Of a stretch of 64,000 nt of DNA, positions 26,254-37,600 are shown in pieces. Both the position numbers and the translations under genes were made by a program. Source of the DNA: Brachypterus glaber (Eukaryota > Arthropoda > Insecta > Coleoptera > Kateretidae); NCBI GenBank assembly GCA_958510825.1, contig OY294044.1, forward strand, positions 68,825,095 through 68,889,094. The letters are read 5' to 3'. The notes under the pieces were generated by a model. The model was not told the origin of the DNA. It saw nothing but the letters and a program-made list of their open reading frames with translations, and searched no databases. Each line of letters begins with the position of its first letter. The first letter of the stretch is position 1.

Positions 26254-26852
26254 GCAAGATTCGCAACCGCATAATATAACTTAGTTTTAATTAAAAAACA
26301 ATAAATGGCCAAAGTAAACCTTTTCATTTAAATATCCTCGTAAAAAAAATTTTTATTGAAAAAAATTGTCTCATTTTGGGTAAGAAACGTCACAATTCTA
26401 TATATTTTTGTTTTGTTAAAAAAATGTCACTGCTACAGATTGTTGAGCTAAGGACCATAAAAATAAAAAATGGAAATAAGAGAGACATTGGTGGAGTTTT
26501 ACTAGTAATATATCAACAAAGAAAAAAACATCACAATCTGATAGATTTTGTTAAATATCATGAAATTTAGTAAAAACATGGGTTTATAAAAACGGTATAA
26601 AATGCTGACTTTCATTATCATTCAGTTTTAAAATGGCATACATTTTTAGCTTGATACTAAGTTCTCGTTTGTAAAACAGTCATGCCACTACGTAAAAAAT
26701 CAGTTTTGTAACTAGCTGAAAGTCTTTATATGAGTTCTCATATAAACACTTGAATCAATTTTTACCATCTTAAATGCCTTAAATTTAATTAAATTTAACG
26801 TCTTTATATTTAAACTAAATTAAATTGTTTGATATTTACAAATTTAAAAAAT

Positions 26853-27368
26853 CTATATAAAATATTTTACTATTCCTTAAAACGACTTTTGTTTGAATAA
26901 CGCAGTCGTCCCTCCGAAGTGACTGATTGATTTCGTGCTTTTTAGCACTCTTCAGAGCCACATATCGGTAGTAAGGACTACGAAAATCAAATCCTTTCCA
27001 TATATCTCTATATAGGGTTTAAAAATCGTTGTAAGGAATAGTAAAAACAGCTAGCGACATCTACTGCTAAAAGCAGAGACTGGATAAACCTATCGACAGT
27101 CCAAAAAAGGAAGCAGTTATTGGTTTCAAGAACCTATTGCACGCTGTCTGCTTTTAGCAGTAGATGCCGCTAGCTATTTTTACTATTCCTTACAGCGATT
27201 TTTAAACTCTATATAGAGATATATGGAAAGGATTTGATTTTCGTAGTTGTCCTTACTGTGGCTCTGAAGAGTGCTAAAAAGCACGAAATCGATCAGTCAC
27301 TTCGGAGGGACGACTGCGTTAATCAAACAAAAAAGTCGTTTTAAGGAATAGTAAAATATTTTATATAG
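26853..27368. mobile_element. Foldback element with about 230-base arms
   Basis: CTATATAAAATATTTTACTA at 26853 is inverted ending 27368. The arms pair almost to the centre, including AAGTGACTGATTGATTTCGT and the CTACTGCTAAAAGCAG stretch. Confidence 0.85.
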
Positions 27369-28739
27369 AGTCTTTATTTTTGTTTAAAGTTATCTAAGTT
27401 TTAATGTATTACATATTCTCATAGGTAAGGAAATCTCTATAATTTTTTAATGATTCATTGCAGTTGTATTCTTCAACATTAGCTGAAATGTCACTGTCAC
27501 AAAATTTCAAGTTTTTATATTGTAGAATTCATGGCATTTGGCATTTTGTTATTGTGGTATAATTGGCATATATTTTATCTAAATTTTATGATGATATTTT
27601 ACAAAAAAAATCTGATTTTTCCAATTAATTAGTCCTAATTATTTAAATTAATTCAAACTATTCTGATAAAAAATGTTGTATAAAAACAAGTATTCAAACG
27701 TAAATTTTTTAATACCTCATTTTTTATATGGAATAGACTCGGCTTGTGGTGTGTCTCTTTACACCATGGACTCGGCTGTAACGAATTCTAGTCTTGTATG
27801 TTGCAAAATATAAAAAACAGCCCTACTGCTCAAATTGAGTAAAATCAAGACAATATTTTCACTCACTTTATAATAATATAGATACTTTTTATATTATATT
27901 TTGTTAAAACTAGCGTTAAAATCAAAACTAACATAATAATATTATTAGATATTATCTAATATTTTAATCTTCAAGTACCAAAAAATTGTATAAGGAGTAT
28001 TTATATTTTAGTTTTTTTTAGTTTTATGATGGTGTTTTTCTATGAAAACTTAGTGTGATTCTCATGCAATAAATAATCGATTTTACAACACGGATCTATG
28101 CAAAAAACTAAAAAAAATTAAAAAACGGTTGTTTAACTTTTAATTACCTTTATTTAAATTTAAAAACGAAAAAAACCCGGTAGATTATTTTTTTATTTTT
28201 TTGCAGAGTGGTCAAGAATCGATTTACAAAAAAAAATTGTATGCAGAAGAATCATACTGTTTTTCTAAAATCACATAATGTATGAGTGTTGTGCCCTATT
28301 TTTGGGTAATACTCTGATATTCAACTATTTTTAATTTTCATATGACAAAATGATTTATTTGTATGAAAATTTTGAATAGATTTTTTTTATATAAAGATCT
28401 TCAACTGTTAGATATAGTACTTTACTTTAAAATATGCTGTCTTTCTTGCTTTTGTGTGTATTTGTGTGATAGTAAGTTTTTGTACTATAGATGTAAAATA
28501 CAGTACATCGCTTTTAAAAATTGTTCACATACATTATGAAAATAAAAAGCGATTGTTTAATAAAAACGCATTCTTATTTACCTCGAATATGTATTTATTT
28601 ATTTTTTCGAACTTATTGTAGTAGGGCCCTAAAAAAGCTTTATGATTGTGTAACAGATAATCTTCAAAGCAAATTTTTTGCATTAAAAAAATACTACTGC
28701 CAACAAAAAAAGTACTTTTCCCTATAATAGGCCTAGGTT

Positions 28740-28850
28740 AATAAAAAAAAATATATATATTTTTTTTTCAAAACGAAAAATAAAATTTTTTAATAAAAAA
28801 ATATAAATATATATTTTTTTTCAAAACGAAAAATAAAATGTTTTTTTGCA
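28740..28850 (+). repeat. AT-rich short tandem duplication
   Basis: A unit of about 55 bases containing TTTTCAAAACGAAAAATAAA occurs twice in direct order. It is followed by a member of a dispersed family that carries ACCAAAAACAATCCCAGC and a GACAGA-type word. Confidence 0.6.
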
Positions 28851-29496
28851 AAAAATTGTTTTTACCCCCATTTTACCCCATTCCCATTTTTACCAAAAAC
28901 AATCCCAGCGTAGAACTTAGATAATCAACCTATGGTCCAAATTTGAAGTCTTTAGCTCATAAATTTCCCGGACACACACCCCGACCTACAGACAGATTTT
29001 TTTTTACGGAAATCATATTTTACATCGGCACTTAGTGCTACTAAGAGTGCCGATGTATTGAAATCTTCGCCGAAAAGTGAAAATCTTTGACCACGTTTTT
29101 TTTTTCACATTTCTCGACGTTTTAACCATTCTAAGTCGAAATCAGTAAAAAAAAAATTTGCGTCCGTCTGTCTGTCAATTCCATTTCTACATGAGATATC
29201 GACTTTCGGTTTTTTGCATATTGTTTCTTATCGTATTCCGAAGAGCTGATTAGATTTTGGGGGTAAACGATTGGGGGTAAGGGGGTAAAAATAGGGTAAA
29301 ACTCCTATTTTTAGCGTTTTTTGTTTATAATTAAGGCAATTATTATTGTATTTGGTTAATTTAGCACTTATATAAAAGATAATTTTAAATTGGTCAAAAA
29401 ATGTTATAAACAACGCGTTGTTTAACGTTTTCCTAAAACGCATTGTTTTCGAGATATTGCCGCTTAAAGCAGTAAAAGGTTTTCTTAGTATATCTC

Positions 29497-29750
29497 CAAC
29501 GAACTAATAACTCTTCACTCTAGAATAGGCATTTCATTCGTAAAAACTGACAAAAACGTCGGCAACATAAACATTCGTCTGTCTTACTCGCACATCTTTG
29601 TTCTAACAGAGACAACAATACCAGTTACTTGTAATTGTTATTGTTCAGGCCTGAATATACCTACTATTTGTTTACAAACAAACCGAGATGTTGGCGATAC
29701 TTTATTTTAACGGTATGCCTATTCTAGAAAGAAGAGTTCTTAGTTCGTTG
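29497..29750. mobile_element. hAT-type MITE with 8 bp target duplication, copy 2
   Basis: This is the same family as 13558-13801, inserted in the opposite orientation. The ends CAACGAACTAATAACTCTTC are inverted, flanked by TATATCTC at 29489-29496 and 29751-29758. Confidence 0.9.
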
Positions 29751-30076
29751 TATATCTCACATATTTATAACCCGATTTCAAAAAATTATATTTTAAATAA
29801 AAGCTCTTTTTAAGCCCTATAAAAAATGTTATATGCAGTTTTTTTCTAGAATATAATGTTTTAAAGATACAGAATTTAAAATCAAACAAAACACCTAGTT
29901 TGAAATTTGCGCTCTAGTGTACAATAGTGCCGATGTTTTGACAGGGTGCTTGCAACGTTTCATCTAGTTATGGATATAAAACATCCAGAAACGTGAAAAA
30001 AGCAATAATTTTTTTTCGAAAATTCTTTACTAATGCAATACTATCCTTGGCGAAAGTAATAATTTAAGTCTATTAA

Positions 30077-30496
30077 CCCTATAAGTACGGTTGACGGATA
30101 TATCCGACAGTGCATAACTTGGGTCACAGATGACTCGGATATATCCGACATGAGGTCTACCATTGTTCTTGGACTGCTGCCGTGTATATCCGACACCCTA
30201 AAAATAATGTTGCGATCCACAGACGGCCGTCGGATTAAGCAGACCCCAGAAAAAAAATTGCATTGCATTGCATTGAATGTGATGTGGGTTTATGCATTGT
30301 TTGGTGTTTCCATGATTATCATACCATATCAAATTTTTAGATTAGGTTGTGTTATGCTTCTTTTCAATCAAATTAAACGATTTTGTGTTTTATTTGCAAT
30401 TTTAAAGTGCCGGATATATCCGTCAGGTGTCCGTCCAGTCCTGGAAATATCGTTGTTTGGGAGGCAAATAGTCGTAAAAAATACGTCACTAAAGGG
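30077..30496. mobile_element. piggyBac-like MITE carrying CGGATATATCCG palindromes
   Basis: TTAA at 30073-30076 and 30497-30500 flanks ends CCCTATAAG and the inverted CTAAAGGG, as in piggyBac elements. Inside are three exact 12-base palindromes CGGATATATCCG at 30095, 30136 and 30411, and a diverged one at 30183. There is no transposase. Confidence 0.85.
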
Positions 30497-30550
30497 TTAA
30501 TAGATTCTTCAAAATTTCGAAATTTTTCGACATGTCGATGCATGTTGATT

Positions 30551-31907
30551 AGGGTGGGTCAAAAAAAACGACTATTTTTTTTACTTTATATACCTTTAGG
30601 TACTCTGAAAAATATATATACCTTTATATACCTATAGGTACTCTGAAAAATCGGTTGCTAGACACCTCTAGAAAATTCTCACCCAATATGAGCTCTTAAT
30701 TTTGATAAAAAGGTTCTCCGCTTTACAATTTTCCATTTTTTCCTTAGTATTGAAACTAAAATTCTTTGACAACTGTTCGTTAAAAAAAGGTCTCCTACAA
30801 TTTTTTCGTAAACCTCACCGTTTAAAAAATACCAAAGGTTAAAGTTTGATTATTTTAAGAGAAATTTCTGTTTTGCTTTTGAATTTTATAACTCGCTTAC
30901 AAAAAATTGTTATGAATTGCGCAATTCATAGTTTTATAGGAAATTAACTGCTCTACAAAAATGGTCTCTTATGATATGTCGATTAAATTAAGCGTTTAAA
31001 AGATATTCATCGTCGCACTTCAATGCTTACTAAATTTAATAGTTTTTGATGAATAATTCGAAAAATTTCAATTTAATTTATGAGTTTCACGAAAATTTAT
31101 ACAAATTTGAGTTTCTATCGTAAGAGTAACTCTTATAGAAGTTTCCCGTTCGAAAATTTATTTGAAACATTTTTATTTTAATAATATTTTTATAAAATTT
31201 ATCTTTATAATAACTTATTATTTTATTATTATTTTTTTTTCAAAATTTAAATAATCATTGACCCTGAGTTAGAAATAATGCACTAATTTTTTTTTCAATA
31301 TAACCAAACATACGTAGGACTAAAAAAAACGAGACAAATAGTTTAAAACATTTCTCTTTTCATAGGAACTCAAATTTGTATAAATTTTCGTGAAATTCAA
31401 ATTAAATTGAAATTTTTTGAATTATTCATTAAAAACTATTAAAATTAGTATGCATTGAACTTGACGATTAATTTAACCGACAAATCATAAGAGACCATTT
31501 TTGTAGAGCAGTTAATTTCCTACAAAACTATGAATTGCGCAATTCATAAAAATTTTTTGTAAGCGAGTTATAAAATTCATAAGCAAAACAGAAATGTCTT
31601 TTAAAATAATCAAACTTTAACCTTTGATATCTTTTAAACGGTGAGGTTTACGAAAAAATTGTAAGAGATCTTTTTTGTAGAGCGTTCGATTTCCTACAAG
31701 AATATGAGAGATACTTTTTAACGAACAGTTGTCAAAGAGATATGAATTTTTGTTTCTAATACTGAGGAAAAAATGGAAAATTGTAAAGCGGAGAACCTTT
31801 TTATCAAAATTAAGAGCTCATATTTGGTGAGAATTTGTCTAGTGTCTAGCAACCGATTTTTCAGAGTATAAAGTAAAAAAAAATAGTCGGTTTTTTTGAC
31901 CCACCCT
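30551..31907. mobile_element. Large foldback element (1.36 kb)
   Basis: AGGGTGGGTCAAAAAAAACG at 30551 is inverted ending 31907, and the arms run for over 600 bases with many paired blocks such as AATTAAGAGCTCATATT. The right half is included in the tandem duplication that follows. Confidence 0.85.
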
Positions 31908-33521
31908 AATGTTGAGGCATCAACTCTTTGCTACAATCTTGGCATGCCATGGCGGCGGTTAAACCATTAAGGACTACCGTCTAAATATTCATACAGATTT
32001 ACAGATTTTTGTAAGGAGTATTTTAAAATGCATGTAGTTTGCCATTTATATTTCTAGCGAGTGAATTGTTTTTATTTTACTAATATTATATATCTCGTTT
32101 AACAATCGAAAACGAGAAAATTTTTATGCATTTTTTTAGCAAAAATACCTTATTTGGATTCAATAGTAATATCTGATAAATATTTTATAAATTATACAAT
32201 AAATTCATGGGTCATGGGAGATCACGGCAATTTTTTAGAATCCGCTGAGTCACGCAATGTTCTGCTAGGGAATGCTTACTAAATTTAATAGTTTTTGATG
32301 AATAATTCGAAAAATTTCAATTTAATTTATGAGTTTCACGAAAATTTATACAAATTTGAGTTTCTATCGTAAGAGTAACTCTTATAGAAGTTTCCCGTTC
32401 GAAAATTTATTTGAAACATTTTTATTTTAATAATATTTTAATAAAATTTATCTTTATAATAACTTATTATTTTATTATTATTTTTTTTTTCAAAATTTAA
32501 ATAATCATTGACCCTGAGTTAGAAATAATGCACTAATTTTTTTTTCAATATAACCAAACATACGTAGGACTAAAAAAAACGAGACAAATAGTTTAAAACA
32601 TTTCTCTTTTCATAGGAACTCAAATTTGTATAAATTTTCGTGAAATTCAAATTAAATTGAAATTTTTTGAATTATTCATCAAAAACTATTAAAATTAGTA
32701 TGCATTGAACTTGACGATTAATTTAACCGACAAATCATAAGAGACCATTTTTGTAGAGCAGTTAATTTCCTACAAAACTATGAATTGCGCAATTCATAAA
32801 AATTTTTTGTAAGCGAGTTATAAAATTCATAAGCAAAACAGAAATGTCTTTTAAAATAATCAAACTTTAACCTTTGATATCTTTTAAACGGTGAGGTTTA
32901 CGAAAAAATTGTAAGAGATCTTTTTTGTAGAGCGTTCGATTTCCTACAAGAATATGAGAGATACTTTTTAACGAACAGTTGTCAAAGAGATATGAATTTT
33001 TGTTTCTAATACTGAGGAAAAAATGGAAAATTGTAAAGCGGAGAACCTTTTTATCAAAATTAAGAGCTCATATTTGGTGAGAATTTGTCTAGTGTCTAGC
33101 AACCGATTTTTCAGAGTATAAAGTAAAAAAAAATAGTCGGTTTTTTTGACCCACCCTAATGTTGAGGCATCAACTCTTTGCTACAATCTTGGCATGCCAT
33201 GGCGGCGGTTAAACCATTAAGGACTACCGTCTAAATATTCATACAGATTTACAGATTTTTGTAAGGAGTATTTTAAAATGCATGTAGTTTGCCATTTATA
33301 TTTCTAGCGAGTGAATTGTTTTTATTTTACTAATATTATATATCTCGTTTAACAATCGAAAACGAGAAAATTTTTATGCATTTTTTTTAGCAAAAATACC
33401 TTATTTGGATTCAATAGTAATATCTGATAAATATTTTATATATTATACAATAAATTCATGGGTCATGGGAGATCACGGCAATTTTTTAGAATCCGCTGAG
33501 TCACGCAATGTTCTGCTAGGG
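31022..33521 (+). repeat. Tandem duplication of 1.25 kb
   Basis: 31022-32270 is repeated at 32271-33521 in direct order with only a handful of differences by eye (for example one extra T in a T run). The unit contains the right arm of the foldback plus about 360 bases of flank. It is either a recent duplication or an assembly artefact. Confidence 0.9.
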
Positions 33522-34473
33522 AAATTAAAAACTACATTGGCACCAATGTATTAATTTTTTTTAGCGTGTCTCTTAGGGTACGGATGTATTTTTCATAGCA
33601 CACAACAGCTGTTGCACTAGTGCATCGAATGATTAATATTTTATGATATGTAGTCTAGCGATTTAGTGCAGCGCAAGGCGACTGTGTAGGTCTGAAGAAT
33701 TGACGAGTTAAATTGGCTAATTATCCGGAAGAAAAAAGCCATAAAGATAATTTCCACTATTGGCAACCCTGAATTTTGAGATCATGCTGCATGATACATT
33801 TGACCTATTTATCAATTAATAAAAGATTAATTTACATAATTCGCAATTAAATAAATGATCTACTTCCATACTTGATTTAACATTTAAATTTTTGTGATTA
33901 TACTAAATTATTAATTATATTATAATAAAGGTACTTTAAATATCAAGTTAAATATTCAAAAGTTGTGGGGGGCACGTGCTATTTACAAGTAAACAAATTA
34001 TGCATAAACCCAGTTTTGAAAAAGTACATCCAAAAGTGAATAGCGGCAAAACGTGATATCTTAACGCCACAAAAAAATAAATACAATACAAATTTATGCA
34101 AGTTAAAATGGTAAAACGCAAGCATTCCGCTTGCAGATTTGAATTCAGCGACTCAATATTAGTCGACGCGCCGCGACGTACTTAAATATTTTTTATGTGG
34201 AATCAAGGACGCCTTGGCGGAATTAATAAAATTTGAAACCTAAATATTTATTTTTATATATGACGATTTTTCTTTCCAGCTGCCAGTTTCTAGAAGATAT
34301 TGCAAGCAAACTAATAAGTTAAAAATCTTTGTATATAAATTACATATATAAAAAGTTAGTATCTGTGACAAAAAGTTTAAATTCTGCGTTTGGATTTTTG
34401 CAAAACCTTATAGGTACAAAAGCAATGATAATATTTAATTAATATTAATAAAAGAATGATCTTTGTTTATATG

Positions 34474-34479
34474 TTTATT
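34474..34479 (-). terminator. Polyadenylation signal of the WD40 gene
   Basis: AATAAA on the minus strand lies 16 bases after the stop codon, which implies a very short 3' UTR. Confidence 0.55.
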
Positions 34480-34494
34480 TAAAACGATTTTTTT

Positions 34495-34665
34495 TTAAGT
34501 TACTGGTTCAATTTGGAACATGCCTCTCCCAGACACAAATGCTAACTTTGGAAGTCCAACCAGGTCATTTTTCGTTACTCTGTCATCCTTTTTCTTTAGT
34601 TTTACGCTTGGACCAATATCTATGCTCAATACACCTCCAGGCAAGTTTAATAGATGAGCTTTAGT
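34495..34665 (-). CDS. WD40 gene exon 7 (C-terminus and stop)
   Basis: The acceptor is TTTTTCAAG. The exon encodes TKAHLLNLPGGVLSIDIGPS, a Lys-rich loop, LAFVSGRGMFQIEPVT and TAA. It probably supplies the strand that closes the propeller. Confidence 0.88.
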   Translation of the reverse strand, partial: TKAHLLNLPGGVLSIDIGPSVKLKKKDDRVTKNDLVGLPKLAFVSGRGMFQIEPVT

Positions 34666-37600
34666 CTTGAAAAATAATTTTTTTCATTAGGGCACAAAAA
34701 ATAAATGTAATGTATGAGATTTTTGGCTATGATATATCTTTGTATGTTGGGCTACTGGTTCAAATATCCCTGTTAACAAAATCTTTTAGAATATCATAGA
34801 AATTTTGCTTAATGTTTTAATACTAGAACATATTAGAATTCCTATAATTTCCATTTATGTTTTATTCATAGGCATATGTATGTTTACCTTCGTTTTTTAG
34901 TGGATTTTATAGAGGATCCTGAAACCGCAAAAAATATTAGAAAATCATTGAAATAGAATTCAAAGAAAATCCTTTTGAACATCATTCATATTTTAATTGT
35001 TTTTATTAAAATTAAAAAATAAAGTAATTTCTTTTAGAACATTATAGACTTTTAATCTTATTGAATAAAGAATGAAGAAAGTTATTTTAGAGTTAGTTAA
35101 AAAGTTTTATTAATTTTTATTTTTATTTTTTTAATTATACAGACAATATGAATAATTTGGAATGAAGTTTTTATTAAAAAATATTTTCTCGACAATGATT
35201 TTGAATAAGGTTTTTATACGATTTTTATATTTAAAAAAAGCGATTATGTAAACACACATTTTTGCTTGAATCTTGAAAACGCTAGATGGATTCAAACGCG
35301 GAATAATTTATCAAGAGCATCACTCTGTATCCACTGCGCCACAAAGGCCACTTATTATGCAGTGACATATAATTTTTAAGAAACTACATATTATTTAATT
35401 TATTTTATTATTTTTTTTTTAATAATTTTATTAGTAAGAAAATCTGATCGTTTTTTTATCTTGTAGTTGCGCCTTCGCCATTTTTTAAAAGTTAATTGTT
35501 TTTTGTATACTTACAGAAAATGTATTTCCATCTACTATTCTCAAAATATTGATATCAGTTCCACCACAGACAATATAATCTTTGGTCACATATTTTCCAC
35601 AATAGAGCTGAAAAAATTTAGACTTAAAAATTAAATTTAAAATATAAAAAATACTTTACAGGAAAACAAAACATTAAAAAAAGTATCTTGATGTATCATA
35701 ATATAGAGGTTTTCATAACACAGGGGCGTATAAACCATTTTTTTTTAGATTTTGATAACTTTAGGTTTGGTTTGAAATTTTTTCGGGAAACGTATACAAG
35801 AAAATGAAGCCTATGAAGAAGCAGAAGGCGTGGTATACGGTCCTGGTGTAGCTGATTAAAGGTAAGACCCTTTTAAAATTTTTCATATTTTTTTTTGAAA
35901 ATTTTCGGAGATATATCCTTTAAACACGTTTTTCTCGAAACAGCATTTTTTGACCTGGCGTAGGTTATTTTGAAAAATCTACTAAACCGATCTACTTCAA
36001 ATTATAACTGTTTACTCTTCGTACGTGTCCCTATCGCAGAAACTAGAATTATAATTTTTTTAAAACAATTATAAAAGTTATAAACAATTAAAGTTAAAAA
36101 GAAGTCTTTTATCATAAATTTATTTTTCTGGGGTTATTTAGATCATTTCGAGTAATTTTAAGTAATCATCAAATAATTTTAAGTAATCATGGCCTACCTA
36201 CACAGAACTGAAAGTCCTTCAGTTCTGTGCCTACCTATGATAAAAACTAAAAATTAAATAAATAAAAAATTGACATTTAAAATGTCACTTTTTTGGTATC
36301 ATTATACTCAGAATGAAGCGTAGAATTGAAATATGTAAAAATATATGGAGTGTACCATTTAAAAATCGAAAGTTGGTTTCATTTCCGGTTAAACCGGAAG
36401 TGACTTAAATGTACTTTTTATGTTAAAAGTTGACGTTTTATGGCAATAAGAGATGTTCCAAATTTGGAATCTCTAACTTTTAAAATAAAGAAAAAAAGGG
36501 GGTGTACCTTGGTCTTGTAACACCCGGTATATTTTATGTATAAGAAAGCCCTACAATAAAATATAAATTTTTTCTACAAAAAAAAATCTTGAAAAAGGTT
36601 GATTTCACCAAAAACCTAAAACCATCAAAATGTTATGATTTTTTTAAATTTCCTATATCGTATTTTTTTTCTAGACAACTTTGTTGTCCTGTACACTCAA
36701 GAACGGAATATTCGATCGATTTGAAATTATAAAAAATAATAAAGTTCTACATATATAACAAGAGCCCTATAATAATATACAGTGCGATCCAAAAGTCACC
36801 CCCCCCCCCCTTTTAACTTTTGAACGAGTTGAGATATGGACTTCAAATTTAGAACTCTTAAATAAGACAACTTGAACTATCTTTTAGCATATATTTGATA
36901 TTTCCAGCTCTTAAAATGTGGGCAGGGGGGCATAAGGGGACATTTTTTTAAATGGAAAGGGGAGTCGTGCGATACATCATTTTAAAGCTTATAAAATTCT
37001 CTATTTAAACTAACATTTTTAAATTTTTAAAAAATGTTTTTTAAAACTGAAAGTCCTTCAGTTCTGTGCCTACCTATGATAAAAACTAAAAATTAAATAA
37101 ATAAAAAATTGACATTTAAAATGTCACTTTTTTGGTATCATTATACTCAGAATGAAGCGTAGAATTGAAATATGTAAAAATATATGGAGTGTACCATTTA
37201 AAAATCGAAAGTTGGTTTCATTTCCGGTTAAACCGGAAGTGACTTAAATGTACTTTTTATGTTAAAAGTTGACGTTTTATGGCAATAAGAGATGTTCCAA
37301 ATTTGGAATCTCTAACTTTTAAAATAAAGAAAAAAAGGGGGTGTACCTTGGTCTTGTAACACCCGGTATATTTTATGTATAAGAAAGCCCTACAATAAAA
37401 TATAAATTTTTTCTACAAAAAAAAATCTTGAAAAAGGTTGATTTCACCAAAAACCTAAAACCATCAAAATGTTATGATTTTTTTAAATTTCCTATATCGT
37501 ATTTTTTTTCTAGACAACTTTGTTGTCCTGTACACTCAAGAACGGAATATTCGATCGATTTGAAATTATAAAAAATAATAAAGTTCTACATATATAACAA

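Larger units (their letters stand above)
23560..34473. other. Spacer between convergent genes ssh and WD40
   Basis: This AT-rich sequence holds mainly foldbacks and duplications (listed). A weak inverted pair around AAGCGGAT at about 23978 and 24592 may mark another old element. No exon, RNA gene or promoter was recognised. The frames at 23657-23948 are low-complexity T-rich sequence. Confidence 0.6.

Noticed and set aside
31022..33521. CRISPR-like or satellite array
   Set aside because: There are only two long units with no regular spacer; a simple tandem duplication explains it.
35280..35352. tRNA gene on the minus strand
   Set aside because: A and B boxes are present, but the acceptor stem and anticodon arm do not close, so it is kept only as a SINE relic.
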